DNA of 64,000 bases from Pseudomonadota bacterium. Its GTDB lineage: Bacteria; Pseudomonadota; Gammaproteobacteria; Burkholderiales; Burkholderiaceae_F. Both the position numbers and the translations under genes were made by a program. The stretch spans positions 1-64,000 of the forward strand of contig JAKOQB010000178.1 of the NCBI GenBank assembly GCA_029778535.1, in the 5' to 3' direction. The notes beneath the pieces are model-generated. The model worked only from the letters and a program-made list of their open reading frames with translations, did not search any database and was not told the origin of the DNA. Below are positions 18,125-32,613 of this stretch, one piece after another. Position 1 is the stretch's first letter. Each line of letters starts with the position of its first letter.

Positions 18125-18895
18125 ATGCGAACGAACCTGAAGGAAAAAATCGCCCTCGTGACGGGGGCCAGCAGCGGACTCGGAGCGCGCTTCGCGCGCG
18201 TGCTGGCGGCCAACGGCGCGCTGGTCGTGCTGGCGGCGCGGCGCGAGGAACGGCTGAAGGACCTGCGCGCCGAGATCGAAGCGGCCGGCGGCGAGGCCGA
18301 CGTGGTGCCGATGGACGTGACCAACCTCGAGTCGGTGAACGCCGCAGTCGCCAAGGTCGAGGCCGAGAACGGCCCGATCGATATCCTGGTCAACAACTCG
18401 GGCGTGTCGACCACGCAGCGGCTGACGGATGTCGAGCCGGTCGATTTCGACTACATGTTCGACACCAACGTCAGGGGCGCGTTCTTCGTCGCGCAGGCGG
18501 TCGCGAAGCGCATGATCGCGCGCAGCAAGGGACAGCCCGACTTCCGCGGCCGCATCGTCAACATCGCGTCGGTGGCGGGCCTGCGCGTGGTGCCGCAGAT
18601 CGGCGTGTACGCGATGAGCAAGGCCGCGGTGGTGCAGATGACGCGCGCGCAGGCGCTGGAGTGGGGCCGCTACGGCATCAACGTCAACGCGATCTGTCCT
18701 GGCTACATTCGCACCGAGATCAACGAGGAACACTGGGACACCGAGGCCGGGCGCAAGCTGATGCAGATGCTGCCGCGCCGTCGCGTCGGCAACCCGGAGG
18801 ATCTGGACGGCGTGCTGCTGCTCGTGGTGGCCGACGAATCGCAGTTCATCAACGGCGCGATCATCGCGGCCGATGATGGGCTCAGCGTTACGTGA
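18125..18895 (+). CDS. SDR-family oxidoreductase
   Basis: 'VTGASSGLGARFARVLAANGA', 'LVNNSGVS', 'YAMSKAAV' motifs. Confidence 0.93.
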   Translation: MRTNLKEKIALVTGASSGLGARFARVLAANGALVVLAARREERLKDLRAEIEAAGGEADVVPMDVTNLESVNAAVAKVEAENGPIDILVNNSGVSTTQRLTDVEPVDFDYMFDTNVRGAFFVAQAVAKRMIARSKGQPDFRGRIVNIASVAGLRVVPQIGVYAMSKAAVVQMTRAQALEWGRYGINVNAICPGYIRTEINEEHWDTEAGRKLMQMLPRRRVGNPEDLDGVLLLVVADESQFINGAIIAADDGLSVT

Positions 18896-18898
18896 CCC

Positions 18899-18968
18899 GT
18901 CGCCCCGGCGTAGGCCGGGGCCTAATTTGCAGCGTTGAAAATTGGGCCCCGGCCTCCGCCGGGGCGAC
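18899..18968. repeat. 70-bp palindromic REP/BIME-like element, copy R1
   Basis: GTCGCCCCGGCGTAGGCCGGGGCC...GGGCCCCGGCCTCCGCCGGGGCGAC; matches R2 and R3. Confidence 0.85.
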
Positions 18969-18973
18969 GAGCG

Positions 18974-19267
18974 ATGCGTGAGGCGGCGTACGTGTACATC
19001 ATGACCAACAAGCCGTACGGCACCTTGTATGTCGGCGTTACTTCCGATCTCGTCAAGCGCGTCTGGGAACACAGGGAGGGCTTCGTGAAGGGGTTCACGA
19101 AGGAACATGGCCTCAAGTCACTCGTCTGGTATGAGCAGCACGCTTCGATGGTCGAGGCAATCACGCGCGAGAAGCAGATCAAGAAGTGGCATCGGGACTG
19201 GAAAGTGAATCTGATCCAGGAAATGAATCCCAATTGGGACGATCTGTACGGGAGCATCACCCATTGA
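18974..19267 (+). CDS. GIY-YIG nuclease superfamily protein
   Basis: 'AYVYIMTNKPYGTLYVGVTSDLVKRVWEHREG...REKQIKKWHRDWKVNLI' typical of small GIY-YIG proteins. Confidence 0.92.
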   Translation: MREAAYVYIMTNKPYGTLYVGVTSDLVKRVWEHREGFVKGFTKEHGLKSLVWYEQHASMVEAITREKQIKKWHRDWKVNLIQEMNPNWDDLYGSITH

Positions 19268-19271
19268 AGCG

Positions 19272-19664
19272 ATGAAAGAGTTCCTCGTAGAAATCCCGCT
19301 GCGCTGGGGTGACATGGACGCGATGAGTCACCTGAACAACGTGCAGTACTTCCGGCTGATGGAGGAGGCGCGCATCCAGTGGTTCGCGCAGTTCGGGTTT
19401 CCGACGCTGCCGACCGGCGAGGCGCCGATCCTCGCGCACGCGGCGTGCGACTTCGTCCGGGCGATGACCTATCCCGGCACCGCGCTGGTCAAGCAGATCG
19501 TGACGCGGCTCGGGCGCTCGAGCATCGAGATGTCGATCGTGATCGAACGCACCGACGAGCCGGGTGTGGTCTACGCGACCGGCCGCACGGTGATCGTGTG
19601 GTACGACTACACGAAGGGCAAGTCGGCGCCGTGGCCCGAGCACGTCCGCGCGGCGCTCGAATGA
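19272..19664 (+). CDS. Acyl-CoA thioesterase (4HBT hot-dog family)
   Basis: 'VEIPLRWGDMDAMSHLNNVQYFRLMEEARIQWF' motif. Confidence 0.9.
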   Translation: MKEFLVEIPLRWGDMDAMSHLNNVQYFRLMEEARIQWFAQFGFPTLPTGEAPILAHAACDFVRAMTYPGTALVKQIVTRLGRSSIEMSIVIERTDEPGVVYATGRTVIVWYDYTKGKSAPWPEHVRAALE

Positions 19665-19710
19665 AGTAGAGTTCGCGCGCCGTTTTCAACCGCAACACAG
19701 GAGAGAGGAC

Positions 19711-20712
19711 ATGCGTTTGCTGCGACTTCTTGGTATCGGTCTGTTAGGCGCGCTGGCGCTCGGCGCCGCGACCGCGCAGGACATCAAGTTCTTCCGCATC
19801 GGCACCGGCGGCACCGCGGGGACGTATTACCCGGTCGGCGGGCTGATTGCCAACGCGATCTCGAACCCGCCGGGCTCGCGCCCGTGCAACGAAGGCGGAA
19901 GCTGCGGCGTGCCGGGACTGGTGGCCACCGCGGTGGCTTCGAACGGTTCGGTCGCCAACATCAACGGCATCCAGGGCGGCGCGCTCGAGTCGGGCTTCAC
20001 GCAGTCGGACGTCGCGTACTGGGCGTACACCGGCACCGGCGTGTTCGAGGGCAAGCCGAAGGTCGCCGGCCTGCGGCTGATCGCGAACCTGTACCCGGAA
20101 AGCATCCACATCGTCGCGCGCAAGGGCGCCAACATCCGCTCGGTCGCCGACCTGCGCGGCAAGCGCGTGTCGCTCGACGAGCCCGGTTCGGGCACGCTGG
20201 TCGACGCGCGCATCATCCTCGGCGCGTACGGCATCACGGAGAAGGACATCAAGGCCGAGTACCTGAAGCCGAACCAGTCGGGCGACAAGCTGCGCGATGG
20301 CGCGCTCGACGCGTTCTTCTTCGTCGGCGGCTATCCGACCGGCGCGATCTCCGAGCTTGCCGCCGCCGGCACCGGCATCGAACTGGTGCCGATCGCCGGC
20401 CCCGAGATCGACAAGATGCGCGCGCAGTACCCGTTCTTCGCACCCGACACGATCCCGGCCAACACCTACAAGGGCGTGGCCGAGGTCATGACGCTGGCGG
20501 TCGGCGCGCAATGGGTGACTTCCGACAAGCAGGACGCGAACCTGATCTACGAGATCACCAAGGCGCTGTGGAATTCCAACTCGCGCAAACTGCTCGACGC
20601 CGGCCATGCGAAGGGCAAGGTGATCACGCGCGAGAACGCGGTGCAGGGCGCCGGCATTCCGTTCCACCCCGGCGCGCAGCGCTTCTACAAGGAAGTCGGG
20701 CTGCTGAAGTAG
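19711..20712 (+). CDS. TAXI-family TRAP transporter solute-binding protein
   Basis: 'FFRIGTGGTAGTYYPVGGLIANAIS' TAXI signature; signal peptide; adjacent to fused TRAP permease. Confidence 0.94.
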   Translation: MRLLRLLGIGLLGALALGAATAQDIKFFRIGTGGTAGTYYPVGGLIANAISNPPGSRPCNEGGSCGVPGLVATAVASNGSVANINGIQGGALESGFTQSDVAYWAYTGTGVFEGKPKVAGLRLIANLYPESIHIVARKGANIRSVADLRGKRVSLDEPGSGTLVDARIILGAYGITEKDIKAEYLKPNQSGDKLRDGALDAFFFVGGYPTGAISELAAAGTGIELVPIAGPEIDKMRAQYPFFAPDTIPANTYKGVAEVMTLAVGAQWVTSDKQDANLIYEITKALWNSNSRKLLDAGHAKGKVITRENAVQGAGIPFHPGAQRFYKEVGLLK

Positions 20713-20739
20713 CGCCCGGCGTGCAGCCAAGTCGCATCC

Positions 20740-20809
20740 GTCGCCCCGGCGCAGGCCGGGGCCCGATTGGCCGCGCCCAAACTTGGGCCCCGGCCTGCGC
20801 CGGGGCGAC
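20740..20809. repeat. 70-bp palindromic REP/BIME-like element, copy R2
   Basis: GTCGCCCCGGCGCAGGCCGGGGCC...GGGCCCCGGCCTGCGCCGGGGCGAC. Confidence 0.88.
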
Positions 20810-20833
20810 AACGTTCGACCGTTCGGAGTTCTG

Positions 20834-23026
20834 ATGACCGCCGTTCCGGCGCCCGTCGACGAGCGGAAGCTGCAGGAACTCGAAGAGAAGTTCGACCCCG
20901 AGATGCGCTTCCGGCCGGTCGTGCCACCGGCCACGCACGTCGTCAAGTGGCTGCTGGTCACGCTGTCGTGCTTCCATTACTACACGGCGGGTTTCGGCCT
21001 GCTGCGCGAGACCACGCACCGCGGAATCCACCTCGCGTTCGTGCTCGGGCTGATCTTCCTCGTCTTCGCGTTCAGCAAGCGCGGGCAGGGCACGCAGCGG
21101 CGTTCGTCGTGGGCCGCGCCCGGTGGCGTGCCGCTCGCCGACTGGGCGCTCGGCATCGCGGTTGCCGTGTCGGTGCTGTACGTGCCGTACATCTTCGACG
21201 AGCTGGCGTTCCGCGTCGGCAATCCGAGCACGCTCGACGTCGCGATGGGCTCGATCCTGATCGTGGTACTGCTCGAAGCGACGCGGCGCGCGATGGGCTG
21301 GCCGCTGCCGGTGATCGCGATCGTGTTCATGCTGTATTCGCTGTTCGGCGATTCGTTTCCCGGGCTGCTCAGGCACTCGGGCAACACGTGGAGCCAGCTC
21401 GTCAACCATCAGTACCTGACCAGCCAGGGCATCTACGGCATCGCGGTCGGCGTGGTGGCGACCTACGTCTTCCACTTCGTGCTGTTCGGCGTGTTGGCGA
21501 CCCGGATCGGACTGGGTCGGTTGTTTCTTGACATCGCCTCGACGATCGCGGGCCGCTATGCGGGCGGCCCGGCCAAGGTGTCGGTGTTCGGTTCGGCGAT
21601 GTTCGGCATGCTGTCGGGTTCGTCGGTGGCCAACGCGGTCACCGTCGGATCGCTGACGATCCCGGCGATGATCCGCGTCGGCTATCCGCGCCACTTCGCC
21701 GCGGCGGTCGAGGCGACCGCCTCGACCGGCGGCCAGATCACGCCGCCGGTGATGGGCGCGGCGGCGTTCCTGATGATCGAATTCCTGGGACTGCCGTACC
21801 AGTCGATCATCCTCGCCGCGATCGTGCCCGCGTTCATGCACTTCTTCGGCGTGTTCATGCAGGTGCACTTCGAGGCCAAGCGCACCGGCCTGCGCGGGCT
21901 GACGCCCGACGAGCTGCCGAAACTCTCCGACAGCTTCCGCCGCCGCTGGCCGACGCTGATTCCGCTGGCGCTTCTGATCAGCATCATCGTCAGCGGCTAC
22001 ACGCCGTACCTGGCGGCGTTTTCCGGGATCTCATCGGCAATGATCGTCGGGCTGACCACCGCGGAGATCCGCAACACCGCGCGCGGCATGATCGCGCTGG
22101 CCATCCTGCACGCGATCCTGCTGGCGCTGATGTTCGGTGACCTCGGCCACGCGGGCGTCGCATTGTTCGTCGTGACGATCGTCGTCACGCCGTTCGCGCT
22201 GAAGCGGCTCGACATCCGCGGCCGCATCGACGCGGTGTCGCTCATCGAGACGTTCGAGACGGGCGCCAAGTACGCGCTCGCGGTCGGCGCCGCGGCGGCC
22301 ACGGTCGGCATCGTGATCGGCGTCGTCACGCTGACCGGCGTGGGTTTCAAGGTGAGCTTCATCATCACGTCGGCGGCGCAGTCGATCGCGGCCTTCGTGA
22401 CGCCGTGGGTGCCGTTCGGACTGTTCACCCCCAACGGCGTGATGCTGTTCGCCGCGCTGCTGATGACGGGCGTCGTGTGCATCCTGATGGGCAGCGGCAT
22501 TCCGACCACGGCCAACTACCTGATCATGGTCACCGTGGCCGCGCCGACGCTGGTTCAGCTCGGCGTCGAGCCGATCGTCGCGCATTTCTTCGTCTTCTAC
22601 TACGGCGTGCTGGCCGACATCACGCCGCCGGTGTGCATCGCCGCCTACGCGGCGGCGGGGATGGCCGGCAGCGAACCGTTTCGCACCGGCAACACCGCGT
22701 TCCGGCTCGGCCTGGGCAAGGCGCTGGTGCCGTTCGTGTTCGCGTTCTCGCCCGCGTTGCTGCTGGTGACGAAGAACTTCGCCTGGAGCGAGTTCTTCGT
22801 CACATTTGCCGGCTGCGCGCTCGGCATCGTCGCGCTGGGGGCGGCGTTGTCGCGCTTCTTCCTGGTCGGGATGCGGCTGTGGGAACGCTGGCTCGCGGTG
22901 TTCGCCGCGGTGCTGCTGATCGCGCCGGGACTCGTCTCGACGCTGGTCGGCGCTGCGCTGGTGGCGCCGATCGTGCTGCGCCACCTGGTCGCGCTGCGCG
23001 CGGCCGCGCCGGCCACGGCAAGTTGA
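20834..23026 (+). CDS. TRAP transporter fused permease (4TM/12TM)
   Basis: ~730 aa polytopic; 'GMLSGSSVANAVTVGSLTIPAMI', 'ATASTGGQITPPVMGAAAFLM', 'ADITPPVCIAAYAAAGMAGSEPF'. Confidence 0.94.
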   Translation: MTAVPAPVDERKLQELEEKFDPEMRFRPVVPPATHVVKWLLVTLSCFHYYTAGFGLLRETTHRGIHLAFVLGLIFLVFAFSKRGQGTQRRSSWAAPGGVPLADWALGIAVAVSVLYVPYIFDELAFRVGNPSTLDVAMGSILIVVLLEATRRAMGWPLPVIAIVFMLYSLFGDSFPGLLRHSGNTWSQLVNHQYLTSQGIYGIAVGVVATYVFHFVLFGVLATRIGLGRLFLDIASTIAGRYAGGPAKVSVFGSAMFGMLSGSSVANAVTVGSLTIPAMIRVGYPRHFAAAVEATASTGGQITPPVMGAAAFLMIEFLGLPYQSIILAAIVPAFMHFFGVFMQVHFEAKRTGLRGLTPDELPKLSDSFRRRWPTLIPLALLISIIVSGYTPYLAAFSGISSAMIVGLTTAEIRNTARGMIALAILHAILLALMFGDLGHAGVALFVVTIVVTPFALKRLDIRGRIDAVSLIETFETGAKYALAVGAAAATVGIVIGVVTLTGVGFKVSFIITSAAQSIAAFVTPWVPFGLFTPNGVMLFAALLMTGVVCILMGSGIPTTANYLIMVTVAAPTLVQLGVEPIVAHFFVFYYGVLADITPPVCIAAYAAAGMAGSEPFRTGNTAFRLGLGKALVPFVFAFSPALLLVTKNFAWSEFFVTFAGCALGIVALGAALSRFFLVGMRLWERWLAVFAAVLLIAPGLVSTLVGAALVAPIVLRHLVALRAAAPATAS

Positions 23027-23078
23027 CCGGGATCGCTAGAATTCGCCGTCTCGCGACGCGACTGAACAGAGGATTGGC

Positions 23079-23789
23079 ATGAACAAGATCTACCCATCGG
23101 CCGCGGCGGCGCTCGCGGACGTGGTCAAGGACGGGCAGACGATCGCCGTCGGCGGCTTCGGCCTGTGCGGAATCCCCGAGGCGCTGATCGCCGCGCTGCG
23201 CGACAGCGGCGTGAAGAACCTGACCTGCGTCAGCAACAACGCGGGCGTGGACGGCTTCGGTCTCGGCCTGCTGCTGGCAACCAAGCAGATCCGGAAGATG
23301 ATCTCGTCGTATGTGGGCGAGAACAAGGAGTTCGAACGGCAGTATCTCGCCGGCGAGCTCGAGCTCGAGTTCGCGCCCCAGGGCACGCTCGCCGAGCGCA
23401 TGCGCGCCGGCGGCGCCGGCATTCCCGCCTTCTACACCGCGACCGGCTACGGCACCGTGATCGCGCAGGGCAAGGACGTGCGCGAATTCGACGGCCCGTG
23501 GGCCGGCCGCCACTATGTGATGGAGCGCGGGATCCGCGCCGACGTGTCGCTGGTCAAGGCGTGGAAGGCCGACAAGCAGGGCAATCTCGTGTACCGCAAG
23601 ACCGCGCGCAACTTCAACCCGGTGGTCGCGATGTGCGGCAAGGTGACCGTCGCCGAGGTCGAGCAGATCGTCGACAACGGCGCGATCGATCCCGATCAAG
23701 TGCACACGCCCGGCATCTTCGTGCAGCGGATCGTGCTGAACGCGCACCCGGAAAAGCGCATCGAGCAGCGCACGGTGCGAGGGAAGTAG
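23079..23789 (+). CDS. scoA: CoA transferase subunit A (3-oxoacid CoA-transferase type)
   Basis: '[45 protein letters not shown]'. Confidence 0.93.
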   Translation: MNKIYPSAAAALADVVKDGQTIAVGGFGLCGIPEALIAALRDSGVKNLTCVSNNAGVDGFGLGLLLATKQIRKMISSYVGENKEFERQYLAGELELEFAPQGTLAERMRAGGAGIPAFYTATGYGTVIAQGKDVREFDGPWAGRHYVMERGIRADVSLVKAWKADKQGNLVYRKTARNFNPVVAMCGKVTVAEVEQIVDNGAIDPDQVHTPGIFVQRIVLNAHPEKRIEQRTVRGK

Positions 23790-23861
23790 ACGGCATGCGG
23801 TCAGGTGCGGTCAGTACGGGATGAATGAGCAAAGCAGCGACAGGTACGGAGCAAAACACTC

Positions 23862-24059
23862 GTGCCGCAGAAGGTGAGGGATCTGGTCGCCGAACTGGAG
23901 CGTGCCGGCTTCAGCAACCGCGGCGGTAAGGGCAGTCACAGAAATTTCATCCACCCGAAGGTTTCGAAACCAATCACAATCTCCGGCGCGCTGGGTGACG
24001 ATGCAAAGCATTATCAGGTTCGCGCTGTAAGACTCGCAATCGAGGAGTCGAAGTCATGA
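23862..24059 (+). CDS. hicA: HicA-family toxin (putative mRNA interferase)
   Basis: 65 aa; 'VRDLVAELERAGFSNRGGKGSHRNFIHP' HicA signature with catalytic His; GTG start. Confidence 0.88.
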   Translation: MPQKVRDLVAELERAGFSNRGGKGSHRNFIHPKVSKPITISGALGDDAKHYQVRAVRLAIEESKS

Positions 24060-24295
24060 AAGAAAGCGCAAGGTACGCAAAGATCGTCGAGTGGTCTGAC
24101 GAAGACCAATGTTTCGTCGGCAGTTCGCCGGGTCTGATCTACGGCGGCTGCCACGGCTCCGATGAGAAGGCGGTGTTCGAAGAACTGTGCCAGGTCGTGG
24201 ACGAAGTGATCGAGTTGTATCACCGCGAGGGCCGACCGCTGCCTCCGCCCACGTCGGGCCGCGATTACGCGAACAAGATGCAACGCGTTGCTTGA
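24056..24295 (+). CDS. hicB: HicB-family antitoxin
   Basis: 79 aa; 'ARYAKIVEWSDEDQCFVGSSPGLIYGGCHGSDEKAVFEELCQVVDEVIELY' HicB fold; 4-nt ATGA overlap with hicA. Confidence 0.87.
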   Translation: MKESARYAKIVEWSDEDQCFVGSSPGLIYGGCHGSDEKAVFEELCQVVDEVIELYHREGRPLPPPTSGRDYANKMQRVA

Positions 24296-24346
24296 AGAAG
24301 CAGTGCCCTTTCTGCCAACTCTCCGACTCCCGACCGAGGTTCCCAA

Positions 24347-24997
24347 ATGCCCTGGACCCGTGAAGAAATGGCCGCGCGCGCCGCGCAGGAACTGCGCGAC
24401 GGCTACTACGTCAATCTCGGCATCGGCCTGCCGACGCTGGTTTCGAACTACATCCCGCACGGCATGGACGTGATGCTGCAGTCGGAGAACGGCCTGCTCG
24501 GCATCGGCCCGTTCCCGACCGAGGACGAGGTCGATCCGGACCTGATCAACGCCGGCAAGCAGCTCGTCACCGCGCTGCCGGGCTCGAGCTACTTCTCCAG
24601 CGCCGATTCGTTCGCGATGATCCGCGGCGGCCACATCAATTTGGCGATCCTCGGCGCGATGCAGGTCAGCGAGAAGGGCGATCTGGCCAACTGGATGATC
24701 CCCGGCAAACTGGTCAAGGGCATGGGCGGCGCGATGGATCTGGTGGCCGGCGTCGAGCGCGTGGTGGTGCTGATGGAGCACTGCGCGAAGAACGGCGAGC
24801 ACAAGATCCTGCAGAAGTGCACGCTGCCGCTGACCGGGGTCGGCGTGGTCAACCGCATCATCACCGACCTCGGCGTGTTCGACGTGACTCCGGGCGGACT
24901 GAAGACGGTCGAACTGGCGACCGGGGTTACGCAGGAGGAAGTGCGGGTGAAGACCGGCTGCCACGTGGGGCTTTCGCATCTGCAGGCGACGACGTAG
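24347..24997 (+). CDS. scoB: CoA transferase subunit B (3-oxoacid CoA-transferase type)
   Basis: '[39 protein letters not shown]' SENG motif. Confidence 0.94.
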   Translation: MPWTREEMAARAAQELRDGYYVNLGIGLPTLVSNYIPHGMDVMLQSENGLLGIGPFPTEDEVDPDLINAGKQLVTALPGSSYFSSADSFAMIRGGHINLAILGAMQVSEKGDLANWMIPGKLVKGMGGAMDLVAGVERVVVLMEHCAKNGEHKILQKCTLPLTGVGVVNRIITDLGVFDVTPGGLKTVELATGVTQEEVRVKTGCHVGLSHLQATT

Positions 24998-25002
24998 CGA
25001 AT

Positions 25003-25021
25003 CCGGGCCCCGCGAGCCCGG
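25003..25021 (+). terminator. Possible hairpin terminator after CoA transferase
   Basis: CCGGGC-CCCGCGA-GCCCGG inverted repeat; no strong T-tract. Confidence 0.3.
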
Positions 25022-25074
25022 TGGGCTCCTGAATTTCGCTCGAAGCGACGGCGCGGAGCGCGAAGAGGGCACCG

Positions 25075-26019
25075 TTGAGCGGCGCGCAGAACCATCTCGG
25101 CGAGCATCGCGAAGGCGACAGCGCCTACACGCACCAGTCGCACGCCGGCGGCTCGCGGCCGCTGGCGATCGCGGTGGCGCTCACCGCGGGCTATGCGGTC
25201 GTCGAGCTGATCGGAGGCCTGTGGTCCGGCTCGCTGGCGCTGCTGGCGGATTCCGGGCACATGGCGACGGACGCGGCAGCCCTGCTGTTCGCGCTCGCAG
25301 CCAATTACATCGCGCGCCGCCCGGTGTCGGACCGGCATTCGTTCGGGCTGGCGCGGGTCGAAGTGATCGCCGCGTTCGTCAATGCGCTGGCGATGCTGGC
25401 GGTGGTGGCGTGGATCTACATCGAGGCCATCGACCGCATCCGCAGTCCCGTGGATGTCAAGGGTGGGGAGGTGTTCGTGATCGCCGGCATCGGCCTGCTG
25501 GTCAACGTCGCGGTCGCGTGGGCGCTGTCGCGCGACCGCGAGAACGTCAACACGCGCGCGGCCTTCATCCACGTGCTCGGCGATCTGCTCGGATCGGTCG
25601 CTGCGATCGTCGCCGGCGTGGTGATCTGGTTCGGCGGCCCGCTGATCTCCGACCCGCTGCTGTCGATGTTCGTCGCCGCGCTGATCCTGCGCTCGACGAT
25701 CGGCGTGCTGAAGGAGACCACGTTCGTGCTGCTCGACAGCGTTCCGGCGGGTGTCGACTACGCGAAGGTCGGCGAGACGCTGGCGCGCGTGCCAGGCGTG
25801 CTGCAGGTCCACGACCTGCACGTGTGGGCGATGGTGCCGGGGCGCAGCGCGCTGTCGGCGCACGTGCTGGTCGACGACATCGAGCACTGGCCGGTGATCC
25901 TGCGCCAGGCGCGCAGCCTGCTCGTCACGCAGTTCCACATCGATCACGTGACGCTGCAGCCGGAGTGGCTGCGGCGCGAGCCGCCCTCGGCGGCGGTGCC
26001 GATCAAGCGAGTTTCCTGA
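25075..26019 (+). CDS. Cation diffusion facilitator (CDF) metal transporter
   Basis: 'LALLADSGHMATDAAALLFALAA', 'DRHSFGLARVEVIAAFVNA'; His-rich N-terminus; TTG start inferred. Confidence 0.92.
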   Translation: MSGAQNHLGEHREGDSAYTHQSHAGGSRPLAIAVALTAGYAVVELIGGLWSGSLALLADSGHMATDAAALLFALAANYIARRPVSDRHSFGLARVEVIAAFVNALAMLAVVAWIYIEAIDRIRSPVDVKGGEVFVIAGIGLLVNVAVAWALSRDRENVNTRAAFIHVLGDLLGSVAAIVAGVVIWFGGPLISDPLLSMFVAALILRSTIGVLKETTFVLLDSVPAGVDYAKVGETLARVPGVLQVHDLHVWAMVPGRSALSAHVLVDDIEHWPVILRQARSLLVTQFHIDHVTLQPEWLRREPPSAAVPIKRVS

Positions 26020-26785
26020 ACAGCAGCAGCAATCCCATCAGGATCGGCTGGTGGAGCAGGTAGGCCGTCAGCGCCCAGGTGCCGAGCCACACCAGCACGC
26101 GCGGCGGTGCGCGGTCGAGTGGCGCCAACAGCGGCGCCACCGCGAAGCCGCGCCGCGCCCATAGCGATCCGAGCCCGGCGCCGATCAGCACCACGCCGAT
26201 CCATGGAAACAGGGGCACGTAGTCCTCGTTGTACGGCTTGCGCGTGACGAAGCCGATCGCGGTGAACGGCGCCGGATCGAAGACCGGATTCGAGTACAAA
26301 AGACCGAGCGCAAGCGCCGCCGCTCCCAGCAGCAGGTTCCACGCGCCCAGCCGCACCAGCGGTCGCGCGACGAGCAGCGCCAGCGCGATGAAGTGCAGGA
26401 TGCCGAACCAGATAAAGCGTGGGCCGAACACGAGCCAGCTGCCGGCGGACACGAGCACGGCCGCCGCGGCGATCTGCAGCCAGCGCCGGCCGAAGTCGCG
26501 CCACGCCGGCTTGTGCGCGGCGCGCAGCGCGAGGCTCACGCCGACCAGCAGCAGGAACTGGGTGACGATCGCCGTGCGCCAGCCGACCCATTGCGGATCG
26601 ACCAGCATGCGCACGCGGACGTAGCCGAAGTAATTGAGGTCGTAGATGAAGTGGTAGACGATCATCTGCGCGACCGCGAAGCCGCGCAGCGCGTCGACGA
26701 TCCGGAGGCGTTGCGTGTCCGCCAACGATTGGCCCCGTGTGCAGATTCGATCAGCGTTTCGCGCATCGCACCTGACGAATGCCAT
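26003..26785 (-). CDS. DUF1624 / heparan-alpha-glucosaminide acetyltransferase-like membrane protein
   Basis: 'RLRIVDALRGFAVAQMIVYHFIYDLNYFGYV' and 'YVPLFPWIGVVLIGAGLG'; start chosen at 26785. Confidence 0.8.
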   Translation of the reverse strand: MAFVRCDARNADRICTRGQSLADTQRLRIVDALRGFAVAQMIVYHFIYDLNYFGYVRVRMLVDPQWVGWRTAIVTQFLLLVGVSLALRAAHKPAWRDFGRRWLQIAAAAVLVSAGSWLVFGPRFIWFGILHFIALALLVARPLVRLGAWNLLLGAAALALGLLYSNPVFDPAPFTAIGFVTRKPYNEDYVPLFPWIGVVLIGAGLGSLWARRGFAVAPLLAPLDRAPPRVLVWLGTWALTAYLLHQPILMGLLLLFRKLA

Positions 26786-26824
26786 GTCGATGCGCGCGCT
26801 GCCGATGCTACGCTGGCCCGGCCG

Positions 26825-32238
<5,414 letters not shown>

Positions 32239-32251
32239 AAGGAACGGCCGT

Positions 32252-32602
32252 TCAGTACGGCCACGGCGCGTACCAGCCCAGCCCGAACGACCAGCGCGGG
32301 TGCCGGTGGCTCCAGCGGTCGTGCCCGCCCCACCAGCCGGGACCGTAATACAGGTCGAAGTACAACTGCTGCTGCGCGCGGCGCCACGCTTCTTCGCGCG
32401 CTTCTCGCGCGCGCGCCGCGTCCTGTTCGACGAGCACCTGCGCGTTCAGTTGCGCCAGCTTCTGCGCCTCCTGCGGGGTGAGCGCCGGCGCGCCGGTCGC
32501 GGCATCGGCGGGCAGGCGTTCGATCCTGCTGCCGTCGGGCAACGTGGTCGCGCAGCCGGCGAGCAGCACCACCCAGAGCAGCGGTAACCATCTGCGTCTC
32601 AT
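32252..32602 (-). CDS. Small outer-membrane-type lipoprotein
   Basis: Lipobox 'LLWVVLLAGCATTLPDG'; 116 aa. Confidence 0.75.
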   Translation of the reverse strand: MRRRWLPLLWVVLLAGCATTLPDGSRIERLPADAATGAPALTPQEAQKLAQLNAQVLVEQDAARAREAREEAWRRAQQQLYFDLYYGPGWWGGHDRWSHRHPRWSFGLGWYAPWPY

Positions 32603-32613
32603 CGCAGCCTCGA

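Noticed and set aside
18899-18968. Possible insertion sequence or MITE ends
   Set aside because: No transposase, no clear target-site duplication; the three copies fit a REP/BIME-type palindrome better.
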